DNA from: Polaribacter aestuariivivens | Lineage (GTDB): Bacteria > Bacteroidota > Bacteroidia > Flavobacteriales > Flavobacteriaceae | Assembly (NCBI RefSeq): GCF_005885675.1 | Contig: NZ_VANR01000001.1 | Span: 372,001-436,000 of the forward strand | Length of the DNA stretch: 64,000 nt | Direction of reading: 5' to 3' | In this document: in pieces, positions 44,341-55,000 of the stretch | Position numbering within the stretch: the stretch's first letter is position 1 | Layout of the letters: each line of letters opens with the position of its first letter | Translations under genes and position numbers: made by a program | Notes under the pieces: model-generated | Seen by the model: only the letters and a program-made list of their open reading frames with translations | Databases searched by the model: none | Told to the model about the DNA's origin: nothing

Positions 44341-47300
44341 TTACTCTTTAACAACTCTTTTTATTGTTATTCCATTATCTGTAAAAATCTTTACCAAATA
44401 AATACCTGAAGCAAAATTTGTAAAATCTATCAAATCATTTTTAGCAACTTTTATTTTTTTACCCTGAACAGAATACACTTCAACTTTTTGTAATACCAAA
44501 CTATTATTTAAGCTTATACTTAATTTGTTTTTTATTGGATTCGGAAATACAAAAGTATTTTTTGAAACATCTAATTGTTCTGTAGAAAGAATTTTGGCTC
44601 TACATTCAGCTTCGTTTGCAACAAACTCGCTTTTTGAATCTTTAGTCCATGTAGATAAATAGGCTGCGTTTACATCATCTACCAAAATACACGATAAGTT
44701 TGGGGTATTTACTGCGTTAAAAGATGTAATATTTGCGTTATTACCGTTCTGAAAACTTACCGTTTTTAAATTCGAATTGTTGCTAATATCTAAACTTGTT
44801 AAACTTGTAAAAGAATTTAAGTCTAATACTTCAAAATTATTATTACTTAAAACAATAACCTCTAAAGACATTGCTACAGTTTTATGTATCGTTTTGATTT
44901 TTCCAGTTCTTTTTGAAATCACACTAAAAGTAGAACCTGTTAAAGGACTTAAATCTGTGATTCCGTTTCCAGAAATATTCAAGGTTGTAATTCCTGTAAA
45001 TGCCTGTAAACCCTCAACATCTGTAATACCAGTTCCACTTAAATCTAATGTTCCTGTATATGCAGCAGCTTCTGCAATACTTATTGTACCATCTCCACTA
45101 GTATCAATTGCAGGTACAATTGCTAACAAAGCTGAGGTGGTTGCAGGCGCTGTCATTACAGACCAAGTCGCAGAACAATCTAAACTAAATGAGGTTTGTG
45201 CATCTTTATTTGTCCAGTTTGTATTAGCATACGCTAAATCACTAACTTCAACACAATTTAAATTTACATTATTTCTAATGTCGAAAGCAATATTAGAAAC
45301 ATTTGGAAAAGAACCTAGTAATGCAGAATTGTTGCCGTTATTTAAATTTAAACTCTCTAATTCATTATTATCAACTAACAAACTGATTAACTTACTATTT
45401 TGAGAAAGGTCTAAATTTTTCAACTTGTTATTAGAACCTATCAAATACTCTAAATCTACAGCTGTAGAAGTTCCTAATGTTGTTATCAAATTATCTTTTA
45501 AACTTAAAGATTTTAATTTAGAATTATTTGAGATATCCAAACTAGTTAATTGGTTTGAAGCTACATCCAAAATTTCTAAATTGGGTTGATTTGAAATATC
45601 TACACTCGTTAATTGATTGCCTGTTAATGTTAAATTTTTTAAATTAACATTATTAGATATCACCAAATTATTTATTTGATTGTTGGGCACTGTTAATACT
45701 TCAAGATTAATATTACTAGAAACATCTATAGCTGTAAGTGATCCAGAGAGGTTTTTAAATTCTTCTAAATTAGGCAAACCACTTAAATCTACGTTTGTGA
45801 TTAAATCATAACCTAATTGTATGTACTCTAAATTTGGTAAATTACCAAATGTTACAGCACTTAAAGCAGCATTGAAACCCAATGAAATTCTTTTTAATTT
45901 TAAATTGGAAGAAAAATCAATATTGGTAATCATGCTTGTAAACAAACCACCAAAAATTTCTAAATCTCTAAAATCTTCTAAACCTGTTATATCAGCTAAA
46001 CCTAAACTAGATACATCTAAAGTTGTTACAGTATTAATTTTGTGAGTAAAAACTTTTTGATCGTTTGCAACACCATTTCCCATACTATTTACATCTCCTA
46101 AAGCAACTACACTTCCATTTCTGTCATGGGTTTCTAAATAATTTTCGAAAACTGCATCTGGAATATTTGTTTCTGGATAGCTACAATTTAAACTAAATGA
46201 AGTTTGAGTGTCTATTTGAGATCCATAATTTCCATTCCAAAAACTAACATCTGCAACTTGGATACAAGTTAAATTAGCGTTATTTCTAACATCAAATGAA
46301 CTTACAGTGTATCCATTTTGGATATTTAAACCACGTAAGTCATTATTATTTAAAGTAAATTTCTGTAAAGATGTATTTGAATTTAAATCTAAAAATTCAA
46401 TACTATTATTACTACAATCTAACCATTCTAAACTTAAGTTTTTAGAAACATCTAAATTTTTAATATTATTTTGATTGATCCATAATTCTTTTAAAACAGT
46501 ATTTTTTGAAATATCAATATTAATTAACGAATTACTATTCAAATACAATTTTTCTAAAATTGTATTTTTAGCTACATCTACAGTTGTAATTGTATTACCA
46601 TTCGCATTTAACTCAGTTAATGAGTCAAAATCGGCAATTCCTGTTAAATCAGATATTGATTGATTTGAAATATCTAACGTTACAACTGAATTGATATTAG
46701 AAGTTGTTACTTTATCATCATTCGCAATACCATTTCCCATGCTATTAGCTTCTAAAAAAGCTTCAAAATTATCATCTGGCACATATGTTTGTGGATTTGA
46801 ACAATCTTCATTAAAAATAGCTCCATTATTTTGGTGCCAATTAGCAAGACCATTAATTGGAATTCCAGCATCTACCTCAACGCAAGTTAACATTGGATTT
46901 CCTAAAAGCTGAACAAAATCTATAGTTGCAGTTGTTCCTGTTTTTAAGTTTAAAGTGGTTAAAGAATTATTATTGGAAAGAACTACAGTTTTTAATCCTG
47001 TTAAAGTAGATAAATCTAAAGATACCATTGCAGAGAGTGAAGATGTTAAAATTTCTTCTAAAGAACTTAATCCAGAAACATTTAAAGTGGTTAAACTGGT
47101 AAATTGTTGTAAATTCAACTTTTTCAAAGAGCTTAACGTACTAAAGTCTAATGATGAAATCATTGTAGAATTTGTAAGTAAAACTTCTTCAAGTGTAGTT
47201 AAACCAGTAATATTTAAGGTTGATAAACCTACAGAACCACTAATATTTAGTTTTACTAATTTCGTATTTGAACTTAAATCTGCAGAAACTAATGCACTAA

Positions 47301-47730
47301 GACTTTGAAAAGTAGCGTCTTCTAAATTATTTAAGTTAGAAACATCTATTGAACTCAAATTAGGAAAATTTCCTAAGTAGATTTTTTTCAAATTAGTTAA
47401 AGTTGGTAAATTTACGGAAGCAACGTTAACATTATTTCCTAAAAATTGAAAATCTTCTAAAGCTGTAAAATCTTCCAAACCAGTTAAATCTTCAATATTT
47501 AAAAAAGACAAATACAATTTAGTTACTACATTAATTTTAGTAGTTGTTACCAAATCATTTCCATCTGTTCCATCGCCTAAACTATTAGGATCACCAACTG
47601 GAACTACTAAACCTGCAGCATCATGGGTTTCTAAATATGTTTCAAAAGCATCATCTGTGACTGTAGTTTGCGCATTGGTTTTAACAACTAAAAAGAAAGC
47701 GAGAAATAAAAAAAGTAATTTTGTTTTCAT
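44341..47730 (-). CDS. Large leucine-rich repeat protein, T9SS cargo
   Basis: 1129 residues with a signal peptide (ending TNAQ). Three related modules start at about 20, 317 and 523. Each opens with a FExxLExx segment and a glycine/aspartate-rich loop, continues with LRRs of the LxxLxLSxN type, and ends with a cysteine cap (TCVEV, TCIQV or NCVEV, then W and a second Cys). After about 868 comes an EF-hand or dockerin-like loop (DTSGDGTISIAEA) and further LRRs. The C-terminus (about 1055-1129, VFPNPIKNKLSI to the end) is a type A T9SS sorting domain. It is therefore secreted to the cell surface, probably for adhesion or binding. Binding partner unknown. Confidence 0.92.
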   Translation of the reverse strand: MKTKLLFLFLAFFLVVKTNAQTTVTDDAFETYLETHDAAGLVVPVGDPNSLGDGTDGNDLVTTTKINVVTKLYLSFLNIEDLTGLEDFTALEDFQFLGNNVNVASVNLPTLTNLKKIYLGNFPNLSSIDVSNLNNLEDATFQSLSALVSADLSSNTKLVKLNISGSVGLSTLNITGLTTLEEVLLTNSTMISSLDFSTLSSLKKLNLQQFTSLTTLNVSGLSSLEEILTSSLSAMVSLDLSTLTGLKTVVLSNNNSLTTLNLKTGTTATIDFVQLLGNPMLTCVEVDAGIPINGLANWHQNNGAIFNEDCSNPQTYVPDDNFEAFLEANSMGNGIANDDKVTTSNINSVVTLDISNQSISDLTGIADFDSLTELNANGNTITTVDVAKNTILEKLYLNSNSLINIDISKNTVLKELWINQNNIKNLDVSKNLSLEWLDCSNNSIEFLDLNSNTSLQKFTLNNNDLRGLNIQNGYTVSSFDVRNNANLTCIQVADVSFWNGNYGSQIDTQTSFSLNCSYPETNIPDAVFENYLETHDRNGSVVALGDVNSMGNGVANDQKVFTHKINTVTTLDVSSLGLADITGLEDFRDLEIFGGLFTSMITNIDFSSNLKLKRISLGFNAALSAVTFGNLPNLEYIQLGYDLITNVDLSGLPNLEEFKNLSGSLTAIDVSSNINLEVLTVPNNQINNLVISNNVNLKNLTLTGNQLTSVDISNQPNLEILDVASNQLTSLDISNNSKLKSLSLKDNLITTLGTSTAVDLEYLIGSNNKLKNLDLSQNSKLISLLVDNNELESLNLNNGNNSALLGSFPNVSNIAFDIRNNVNLNCVEVSDLAYANTNWTNKDAQTSFSLDCSATWSVMTAPATTSALLAIVPAIDTSGDGTISIAEAAAYTGTLDLSGTGITDVEGLQAFTGITTLNISGNGITDLSPLTGSTFSVISKRTGKIKTIHKTVAMSLEVIVLSNNNFEVLDLNSFTSLTSLDISNNSNLKTVSFQNGNNANITSFNAVNTPNLSCILVDDVNAAYLSTWTKDSKSEFVANEAECRAKILSTEQLDVSKNTFVFPNPIKNKLSISLNNSLVLQKVEVYSVQGKKIKVAKNDLIDFTNFASGIYLVKIFTDNGITIKRVVKE

Positions 47731-47826
47731 GGTGTATGTTTTTGTTCAAGCGAAACTAGATGCTTTTTTTAGAAAAAAGTCAAGGAAAAACACCCTAAAA
47801 TTTTAATTTACAATATTATAAAACAA

Positions 47827-47853
47827 AAAACCCAAGCAAATTGCTTGGGTTTT
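47827..47853 (-). terminator. fabD terminator
   Basis: AAAACCCAAGC/GCTTGGGTTTT stem with a 5-base loop. On the minus strand it is followed by a T-rich tract, 23 bases after the fabD stop. Confidence 0.85.
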
Positions 47854-47875
47854 ATAATTATAATTTATAAAAAAT

Positions 47876-48760
47876 TTACTCAAAAGAAGCACCACTTGCA
47901 GTAACGTTTCTATCAATTTTTCGCATTAAACCTTGTAAAACTTTTCCTGGTCCAACTTCTATAAATTCTGTTCCTCCATCAGCAACCATTGCTTGGATAG
48001 ACTGCGTCCATCTTACAGGTGCTGTTAACTGAATCATTAAATTTTTCTTTATTTCGTCTGCGCTAGTAACTGCACTTGCTGTTACATTTTGATAAACAGG
48101 GCAAGTTGGTTCGTTAAATTCAGTCGCTTCAATTGCAGCTGCCAATTCTTCTCTTGCAGGTTCCATCATTGGTGAATGAAATGCACCTCCAACAGGTAAT
48201 AAAATTGCTCTCTTTGCTCCTTTTTCAGTTAAAACTGCACAAGCTTTTTCAACTGCTTCAATTTCTCCTGAAATAACCAATTGCCCAGGACAATTGTAAT
48301 TTGCAGCAACTACAATTCCATCAATTTCTGCACACGTTTCCTCTACTACTTTATCATCCAACCCTAATACTGCAGCCATTGTTGACGGAGCTATTTCACA
48401 AGCTTTTTGCATCGCCAAAGCACGTTTAGACACCAATTTTAAACCATCTTCAAATGATAAAACACTATTAGCAACTAAAGCAGATAATTCACCTAAAGAA
48501 TGTCCAGCAACCATTTCTGGCTGAAAAGAATCTCCTAAAACTTTTGCTAAAATTACTGAATGTAAAAAAATTGCAGGTTGTGTAACCTTTGTTTCTTTTA
48601 ATTGCTCTGCTGTTCCTTCGAACATTATATCTGTAATAGAAAAACCTAAAATATCATTCGCTTTTTCAAAATATTCTTGCGCCAAAGAAGATTTTTCGTA
48701 CAAATCTAATCCCATTCCAGTATATTGTGCTCCTTGACCTGGAAATATATATGCTTTCAT
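47876..48760 (-). CDS. fabD: Malonyl-CoA:acyl carrier protein transacylase
   Basis: 294 residues, normal for FabD. Loads malonyl groups onto ACP for fatty acid synthesis in the cytoplasm. The N-terminal FPGQGAQYTGMG, the nucleophile loop AGHSLGE with Ser88, and VGGAFHSPMM with the catalytic histidine are clear, as is FIEVGPGKVLQGL at the end. It is a single gene here; other fab genes are not in the window. A -7 box precedes it. Confidence 0.96.
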   Translation of the reverse strand: MKAYIFPGQGAQYTGMGLDLYEKSSLAQEYFEKANDILGFSITDIMFEGTAEQLKETKVTQPAIFLHSVILAKVLGDSFQPEMVAGHSLGELSALVANSVLSFEDGLKLVSKRALAMQKACEIAPSTMAAVLGLDDKVVEETCAEIDGIVVAANYNCPGQLVISGEIEAVEKACAVLTEKGAKRAILLPVGGAFHSPMMEPAREELAAAIEATEFNEPTCPVYQNVTASAVTSADEIKKNLMIQLTAPVRWTQSIQAMVADGGTEFIEVGPGKVLQGLMRKIDRNVTASGASFE

Positions 48761-48791
48761 TTTTTTGTATTTTTATTCATTTAATTAGCAG

Positions 48792-48799
48792 CAAAAATA
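48792..48799 (-). promoter_or_regulatory. -7 box of fabD
   Basis: TATTTTTG on the minus strand, 31 bases before the ATG at 48760. No clear -33 element. Confidence 0.45.
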
Positions 48800-48948
48800 A
48801 TCATTTTTATGAGAAGCGATTTTCAACTTCTCATTATATCTATATTTTAAATATAAAAAGAAAATTTCACCAATAATATTTAATAATTTTAAAGTTAAAA
48901 CTGTAATTAAATAAAAAAAATGCGTCTAAAAAATAAACAAGCACAAAA

Positions 48949-49659
48949 ATGAAAAATTTACTTTTAGCACTTATTGTCGTTTTTACATTTTATAATGTAT
49001 CTGCACAAACATCAACATACAACGATTTACTGCAAAAACATGTTACTGAAAATGGAATTGTAGATTATAAAGCCTTTAAAAAAGACGAAGCTAAATTAGA
49101 TAGTTACATTTCTTATTTAGAAAAAACTTCTCCAAACGATTCTTGGTCAGAAAATAAGCAGAAAGCTTTTTGGATTAATGCTTATAATGCATATACCATT
49201 AAAATAATATTAGACAATTATCCATTAAAAAGTATTATGGATATTAAAAAAAACGGAAAAACCGCATGGAAAATACCTTTTGCTAAAGTTGGTGGAAAAA
49301 CATATACTTTAGATCATATTGAACATGAAATTTTACGTAAAAAATTATTTGACCCTAGAATTCATGTTGGTGTAAATTGTGCTTCTGGTTCTTGTCCGAA
49401 ATTAGGAAACATAGCATTTACAGAAGAAAATATAGATACAACTTTAGAAAAATTAATGAAAGAGTTTGTAAATGATTCTTCAAGAAACAAAATTTCAACA
49501 AAAAGGATTCAAATTTCATCTATATTTGATTGGTTTAAAGAAGATTTTACCAAGAATGGTTCTGTAATAGATTATTTAAACAAGTATTCTGATACAGAAA
49601 TAAAAAACAGCGCAAAAACAAGTTATTTAAAATATGATTGGAGTTTGAACGGGAAATAA
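48949..49659 (+). CDS. Secreted DUF547 protein
   Basis: 236 residues with a signal peptide ending in NVSAQ. The domain covers most of the mature chain: KAFWINAYNAYTIKI (about 66-80), the tyrosine/leucine-rich core, and VGVNCASGSCPKLGNIAF (about 138-155) with two conserved cysteines. DUF547 proteins are extracytoplasmic and uncharacterised. It is the first of the rightward run that contains arsS. DUF547 genes near arsenosugar genes occur elsewhere in Bacteroidota from memory, which I could not verify. Confidence 0.88.
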   Translation: MKNLLLALIVVFTFYNVSAQTSTYNDLLQKHVTENGIVDYKAFKKDEAKLDSYISYLEKTSPNDSWSENKQKAFWINAYNAYTIKIILDNYPLKSIMDIKKNGKTAWKIPFAKVGGKTYTLDHIEHEILRKKLFDPRIHVGVNCASGSCPKLGNIAFTEENIDTTLEKLMKEFVNDSSRNKISTKRIQISSIFDWFKEDFTKNGSVIDYLNKYSDTEIKNSAKTSYLKYDWSLNGK

Positions 49660-49673
49660 TTTTATTATCTTTC
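49644..49673 (+). promoter_or_regulatory. Possible promoter before the arsS partner gene
   Basis: TTTG (49644-49647), an 18-base spacer and TATCTTTC (49666-49673), one base off the -7 consensus. It would give the operon an internal start after the DUF547 gene. Confidence 0.4.
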
Positions 49674-49700
49674 GCTTTTCAATCACAATAAAAACAATTG

Positions 49701-50036
49701 ATGTCTAAAACATATTACGATTCAGCCGATTTAAGAAAATTTGGGAAAATAACAGAATGGAGTGAAGAACTTGGAAACAAGTTTTTTGATTATTATGGAA
49801 AAGTATTTGAAGAAGGTGCTTTAACTGCTCGTGAAAAATCATTAATAGCTTTAGCTGTTGCCCACACAGAACAATGTCCTTACTGTATAGATGCTTACAC
49901 AAAAGACACTTTGCAACGAGGTGTTACCAAAGAAGAAATGATGGAAGCAATTCACGTTGGTGCTGCCATTAAAAGTGGCGCAACTTTGGTACATGGAGTT
50001 CAAATGATGAATAAGGTGAATAAGTTAGAAATGTAA
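49701..50036 (+). CDS. Arsenosugar biosynthesis-associated peroxidase-like (carboxymuconolactone decarboxylase family) protein
   Basis: 111 residues from the ATG at 49701; an in-frame TTG three bases upstream is not needed. All-helical CMD/AhpD-like fold. The redox-type motif EQCPYCIDAYT (Cys59, Cys62) and HVGAAIKSGATLVHGVQMMNK match the small family member that regularly accompanies ArsS radical SAM enzymes. AhpD-like proteins use the CxxC pair for peroxide or disulfide chemistry; the precise step here is not known. It is 155 bases before arsS. Confidence 0.9.
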   Translation: MSKTYYDSADLRKFGKITEWSEELGNKFFDYYGKVFEEGALTAREKSLIALAVAHTEQCPYCIDAYTKDTLQRGVTKEEMMEAIHVGAAIKSGATLVHGVQMMNKVNKLEM

Positions 50037-50073
50037 GTAGAGAAACTTTTTTTTTACGAAAAGTAAAAAATAA

Positions 50074-50175
50074 GTGAATCGTTTAAAACTCTTTTTAGCG
50101 GAATCTCTAATTTCAAAAAAACCAACAGACAAATTTCTTCGTAAATACTATAAACCATCCTTAAAAAGATACTGA
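50074..50175 (+). CDS. Possible 33-residue basic peptide
   Basis: A GTG-initiated frame ends just before arsS. The peptide has a mixed N-terminal half (NRLKLFLAESLIS) and a basic, aromatic C-terminal half (DKFLRKYYKPSLKRY) with no repeats. It fills most of the gap between the CMD gene and arsS. It could be a true small protein, a leader peptide or chance. Low confidence. Confidence 0.3.
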   Translation: MNRLKLFLAESLISKKPTDKFLRKYYKPSLKRY

Positions 50176-50191
50176 AACAAGTTTAGCATAT

Positions 50192-51247
50192 ATGGCTACA
50201 AAATCATTAAAAGCAAGAAATAACGATATCGCAAATACCTCTCGTCAAATGGAAATTCTTTCAAGCGGAATTTTTGAAACAGGAGAATTACCAACATTTG
50301 CAGCAAAAATTAAAGAAACAGGTCAATTTCCATTACGCCCTAAAAAATTAGAAATTCTTCAAATAAATTTAGGTTACATGTGTAACCAAGTATGTGAACA
50401 TTGTCATGTAGATGCTGGTCCTGATAGAAAAGAAATCATGACTGTAGAAACTATGAATCAGTGTTTGGAAGTGATTAAAAAAACGGAAGCACACACGTTA
50501 GATTTAACTGGTGGTGCTCCTGAAATGAATCCAAATTTTAGATGGTTTGTAGAAGAAGCAAGTAAAGCAGGAATTAAAGATTTTATTGTGCGTTCTAATT
50601 TAACCATTATTAGAGCCAATAAAAAATATTACGATTTACCAGAATTCTTCAAAAAACACAATGTACACGTAGTTTCGTCTATGCCACATTGGACTCGTGG
50701 AAAAACCGACAAACAACGTGGAAAAGGTGTTTTTGATTTATCTATAAAAGCATTGCAAGAATTAAATGCGGTTGGTTATGGAATTCCAGGGTCTGACTTA
50801 AAATTAGACTTGGTTTATAATCCTTCTGGAGCATTTTTACCTGGCGATCAACAAGCATTAGAAAATGATTTCAAAAAAGCTTTGAAAGAAGATTTTGATA
50901 TCGACTTTCATAGTCTCTTCGCGATTACCAATTTACCAATTAGTCGTTTTTTAGATTATTTAATTGCTTCAGATAATTATGAAGATTATATGCACTCTTT
51001 GTTAGATGCATACAATCCTGCAGCTGTAGAAAATGTAATGTGTACAAACACGTTATCCGTAAGTTGGGATGGTTGGTTGTTTGACTGTGATTTTAATCAG
51101 ATGCTAAATTTAAAAGTAGCTAGCAAAGTAAAACACATCAAAGATTATAACGAAGAATTATTACAAGACAGAAATATTATTATCAACCAACATTGCTATG
51201 GCTGTACTGCTGGTGCAGGAAGTAGCTGTCAAGGTGTTGTAGCATAA
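50192..51247 (+). CDS. arsS: Arsenosugar biosynthesis radical SAM enzyme ArsS
   Basis: 351 residues. The radical SAM cluster motif CNQVCEHC (Cys64, Cys68, Cys71) is followed by VDAGPDRKEIM and the SAM-binding LTGGAPEMNPNF. The C-terminal domain contains VMCTNTLSVSWDGWLFDCDFNQ (read in two parts) and ends in HCYGCTAGAGSSCQG (Cys335, Cys338, Cys346), the DUF3641 signature of ArsS. In this family the 5'-deoxyadenosyl group is joined to dimethylated arsenic, giving a precursor of oxo-arsenosugars. It follows the CMD gene and is followed within 14 bases by a DUF2064 gene. Confidence 0.92.
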   Translation: MATKSLKARNNDIANTSRQMEILSSGIFETGELPTFAAKIKETGQFPLRPKKLEILQINLGYMCNQVCEHCHVDAGPDRKEIMTVETMNQCLEVIKKTEAHTLDLTGGAPEMNPNFRWFVEEASKAGIKDFIVRSNLTIIRANKKYYDLPEFFKKHNVHVVSSMPHWTRGKTDKQRGKGVFDLSIKALQELNAVGYGIPGSDLKLDLVYNPSGAFLPGDQQALENDFKKALKEDFDIDFHSLFAITNLPISRFLDYLIASDNYEDYMHSLLDAYNPAAVENVMCTNTLSVSWDGWLFDCDFNQMLNLKVASKVKHIKDYNEELLQDRNIIINQHCYGCTAGAGSSCQGVVA

Positions 51248-51261
51248 AAAAATACTATTCG

Positions 51262-51939
51262 TTGGAAAACAAAACTGCTATTTTAATTTTTGCAAACTCT
51301 GCTGAAAAAGAAGTGGAAAGAAAATCGTTTCTTTCTACCGAAATTTTTTCTGCATTAAATAGGCAAACTTTAAAAATAGTTGAAAAATCTAAAATTAAAT
51401 ACTTTCTTTTTTCTGAAAAAGAACAAGTTGGTAATAATTTTGGTGAACGTTTTTCAAATGCTATAGAAACTCTTTTTAATAAGGGCTTTGATAATGTAAT
51501 TACTATTGGTAATGATACACCTCACTTAAAGGTTCGCCATTTACTAGAAACTGAAAAGAGTTTGGTTTCTAACGATTTGGTTTTAGGTCCTTCAAAAGAT
51601 GGAGGTTTTTATTTAATGGGAATTAAAAAAGCTCATTTTAATAAAAAAACCTTTTTAAAATTACCTTGGCAAACTAGTCGTTTACAGAAGTGTATTTCCA
51701 CCATTTCAAAATCTAAAAATTTAGAAATTACTTTTTTAGAAATCTTAAATGATCTTGACAAGTCAGAAGATATTCAATTGATAATTGATAGCTTCAAAAA
51801 GCTTTCAATTTCAATTTTACATCTTTTAAAAAGATATATAAAACTTCAAAAATTATTTGTTTTTGCTACTTTTTTCAACATAAAAAAAGTATTTCATGCT
51901 CCAAACTTCAATAAAGGTTCACCTATTGTTTTTGCGTAA
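51262..51939 (+). CDS. DUF2064 protein, divergent copy
   Basis: 225 residues from a TTG start at 51262; no ATG lies nearby and the start follows the arsS stop by 14 bases. It is related to the glycosyltransferase-like family TIGR04282. It keeps the middle GNDTPHL and the GPSKDGGFYLMG motif (about 111-122) but lacks the N-terminal GxxKTRL nucleotide-binding signature that its paralogue at 59345 retains. The C-terminal tail is rich in lysine and hydrophobic residues. It may be an inactive partner or a specialised enzyme. Confidence 0.82.
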   Translation: MENKTAILIFANSAEKEVERKSFLSTEIFSALNRQTLKIVEKSKIKYFLFSEKEQVGNNFGERFSNAIETLFNKGFDNVITIGNDTPHLKVRHLLETEKSLVSNDLVLGPSKDGGFYLMGIKKAHFNKKTFLKLPWQTSRLQKCISTISKSKNLEITFLEILNDLDKSEDIQLIIDSFKKLSISILHLLKRYIKLQKLFVFATFFNIKKVFHAPNFNKGSPIVFA

Positions 51940-52009
51940 ATAGCCATTGTATTGATAAAACTCAATACTAAAATTTCAAAATTTATTTTACACAAAAAAT
52001 CAAACCTAA

Positions 52010-55000
52010 ATGAAACATATTTTTATGTGGATTTTTATGCTATGTGTTAGCATAACATTTGCACAAACTAAAGTAACAGGTACTGTTACTGATAAAAATT
52101 CTGGTGAAAAATTACCAGTAGTAAGCGTTACCAACCAACAAGGAAATGGAACCACTACAGATGAAAATGGAAATTATTCCATAATTGTAAACTCAACTTC
52201 AGATATTTTAACCTTTACATATTTAGGTTATAAAACTCAAAAAATTACAGTTGGAAACCGAATGAACATTAATATTTCTTTGGTTGAGGAAGAAACTAAT
52301 TTAAACGAAATTGTAGTAACAGCATTAGGTTTAAATAGAAAAACCAAAGAACTAGGTTACGTAGTTCAAGAATTAAAAGCAAAAGAATTAACAGAAGTTA
52401 AAACAGCCAATTTTTTAGATAACTTATCAGGAAAATTAGCAGGTGTTACTATTTCACAAGGTGCAACTGGTGTTGGTTCTTCTTCAAAAATAACCATTCG
52501 TGGTGAAGCTTCTTTCTCAAACAATAATCCACTTTTTATTGTAGATGGAACTCCAATAAATAACAACACGGTTTTTAACTTTACTGATGAATCTGCAACA
52601 GGTTTTCAAGAAATTGATTTTGGAAACGGAGCTATGGAAGTTAATCCAGATGATATTGAATCTGTAACCGTTTTAAAAGGACCTAGTGCTGCTGCTTTGT
52701 ACGGAACAAGGGCTTCTAACGGAGTTATTGTAATAAACACAAAAGATGGTAGCAAAAAGAAAGGTTTAGGAATTAGTATTAACTCATCTTTAACCTTGGA
52801 CACTGCTTTTCGTTTGCCAGAATTTCAAAATGAATATGGACAAGGAAATGGTGGTAATTTTGCCTACGTTAATGGACTTGGAGGTGGAGTTAATGATGTG
52901 ATTTCTTATTCTTGGGGACCAAGGTTAGATGCTGGAAATTTAATTCCTCAATTCGATTCTCCAGTAATTTTAGCAGATGGAACTATAGTTCGTGGTGGAG
53001 ATACTTCTTTATACAGTGGAAATACAATTACACCAACTTTATTCAAATCAAATCCAGATAATTTGAAAGATTTTTATCAAACTGGTGTAACCACAATTAA
53101 TAATATTTCTATAAATGATAGTTTTGAAAGAGGTTCTTACAGATTGTCTTTTACAGATTTAGATAGCGAATCTATTATTCCTGGAGTAAATTTAGAGCGC
53201 AAAACTTTGGCTTTAAAAACGAATTTTAATCCAACAGAAAAAACACGAGTTACCTCTACTATAAATTATGTAAATTCAAGTAGTGATAACAGACCTTCAA
53301 ATGGTTATGGAAGTGAAAATGTAAATTATTCTTTAGTAGCTTGGGGACCAAGATCTTTAAACATAGATAGTTTAAGAGATTATTGGCAACCAGGTTTAGA
53401 AGGCGTTCAACAATACAATTTCAATTATAGGTATTTTGACAATCCTTTTTTTATTTTGAATGAAAATACCAACTCTTTTAATAGAGATCGTGTTTTTGGA
53501 AACATTGCTGTAAATCATAAATTCACTGAGAAATTAAGCGTTTCTTTTCGATCTGGAATGGATTATTCTTCTGAAAAAAGACAGTTTAATCGTAATTTTA
53601 GTTCAAACCGTTTCGCAAATGGAGCGTATGCAGAACACGATGTTTTTTACAGAGAAATAAACACAGATTTCTTACTAAATTATACAGATAATTTTGGAGA
53701 TTTTTCTTTTGATGCTTCTTTTGGAGGAAACAGATTAGATCAAACAGCATCTACAAAACAAGCGCAAACTACTAATTTAGCGCAACCAGGTATTTTTAGT
53801 TTAAACAATGCAGCTTCACCTGTTGAGTTTTTTCAATTTAATTCTAAAAAAAGAATTAACTCTTTATACGGAATTGCAAAGTTTGGGTATAAAGATTATT
53901 TATATTTAGATATCACTGGGAGAAATGATTGGTCAAGTGCTTTGGCAACTCCTTTTTCTGTGGATGGTGTTTCTTTCTTTTACCCATCAGTTTCTACAAG
54001 TTTTATTTTATCAAACGCAACAGAATTACCTAAAAGTATTTCTTTTGCGAAGTTAAGAGCAAGTGTTGCTCAGGTTGGTAATGATACAAATCCATATCAA
54101 ACTTCTGGAGCTTTTGTATCACAAACTGCATTTAATGGGCAACCTACTTTTAGCAATCAAGATTTTATACCAAATGCAAATTTAAAGCCAGAAATTACTA
54201 CCTCATATGAAATTGGAGCTGATGTAAGGTTTTTTAAAGATCGTTTAAATGTAGATTTTACATATTATAATTCTACAACAAAAGATCAAATTATTTCTTT
54301 GCCAATTGCAGTCTCATCAGGGTACAATCAACAAGTTGTAAATGGTGGACGTGTAAATACGCAAGGTGTTGAAGTTATTTTAGGAGGAACTCCAATTAAA
54401 AATGAAAATTTTAGATGGAATACTACTTTTAATTTTGCCACAAATAGAGCTGTAATTAAAGATTTACCTCAAGAAGATGGTCGTTTAACATTAGCTTATA
54501 GTAGAATTTACGATAGTGCCAACCAAACTGTATTTTTTCAAGTTGAAGAAGGTGGCAGAGTTGGAGACATGTATGGAACCGGTTATCAAAAAAACGAAAA
54601 TGGCGATTTTTTAATAAATGATGATGGTACTTTTATTGCTGATAACACATTGAAGAAAATTGGAAATTACAATCCTGATTTTACTTTAGGATGGAGTAAC
54701 AGCTTCAGCTATAAAAATTGGAATGCAAGTTTCTTATTCGATTGGAGACAAGGTGGAGAAATTGTATCAAGAACACGTGCTTTAGGAAACGTTGGTGGCC
54801 AATTAGCAGAAACTGCTTTTAGACCAGATGCTGGAATTGTAGCTCAAGGAGTTAATGTGAATACAGGACAACCTAACACAGTTGCAGTTGGCGCAGAAAG
54901 TTATTACAGGCAGTTTTACGATAGAAATCACGAAGAAAACAATGTTTATGACGCTTCTTTTTTAAAGTTACGTCAATTTTCAATTGGATATCAACTAAAC

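Noticed and set aside
44777..47308. Several long frames on the plus strand across the LRR gene.
   Set aside because: They are antisense shadows of a leucine-rich repeat gene. The minus-strand frame has a signal peptide, repeats and a T9SS tail.
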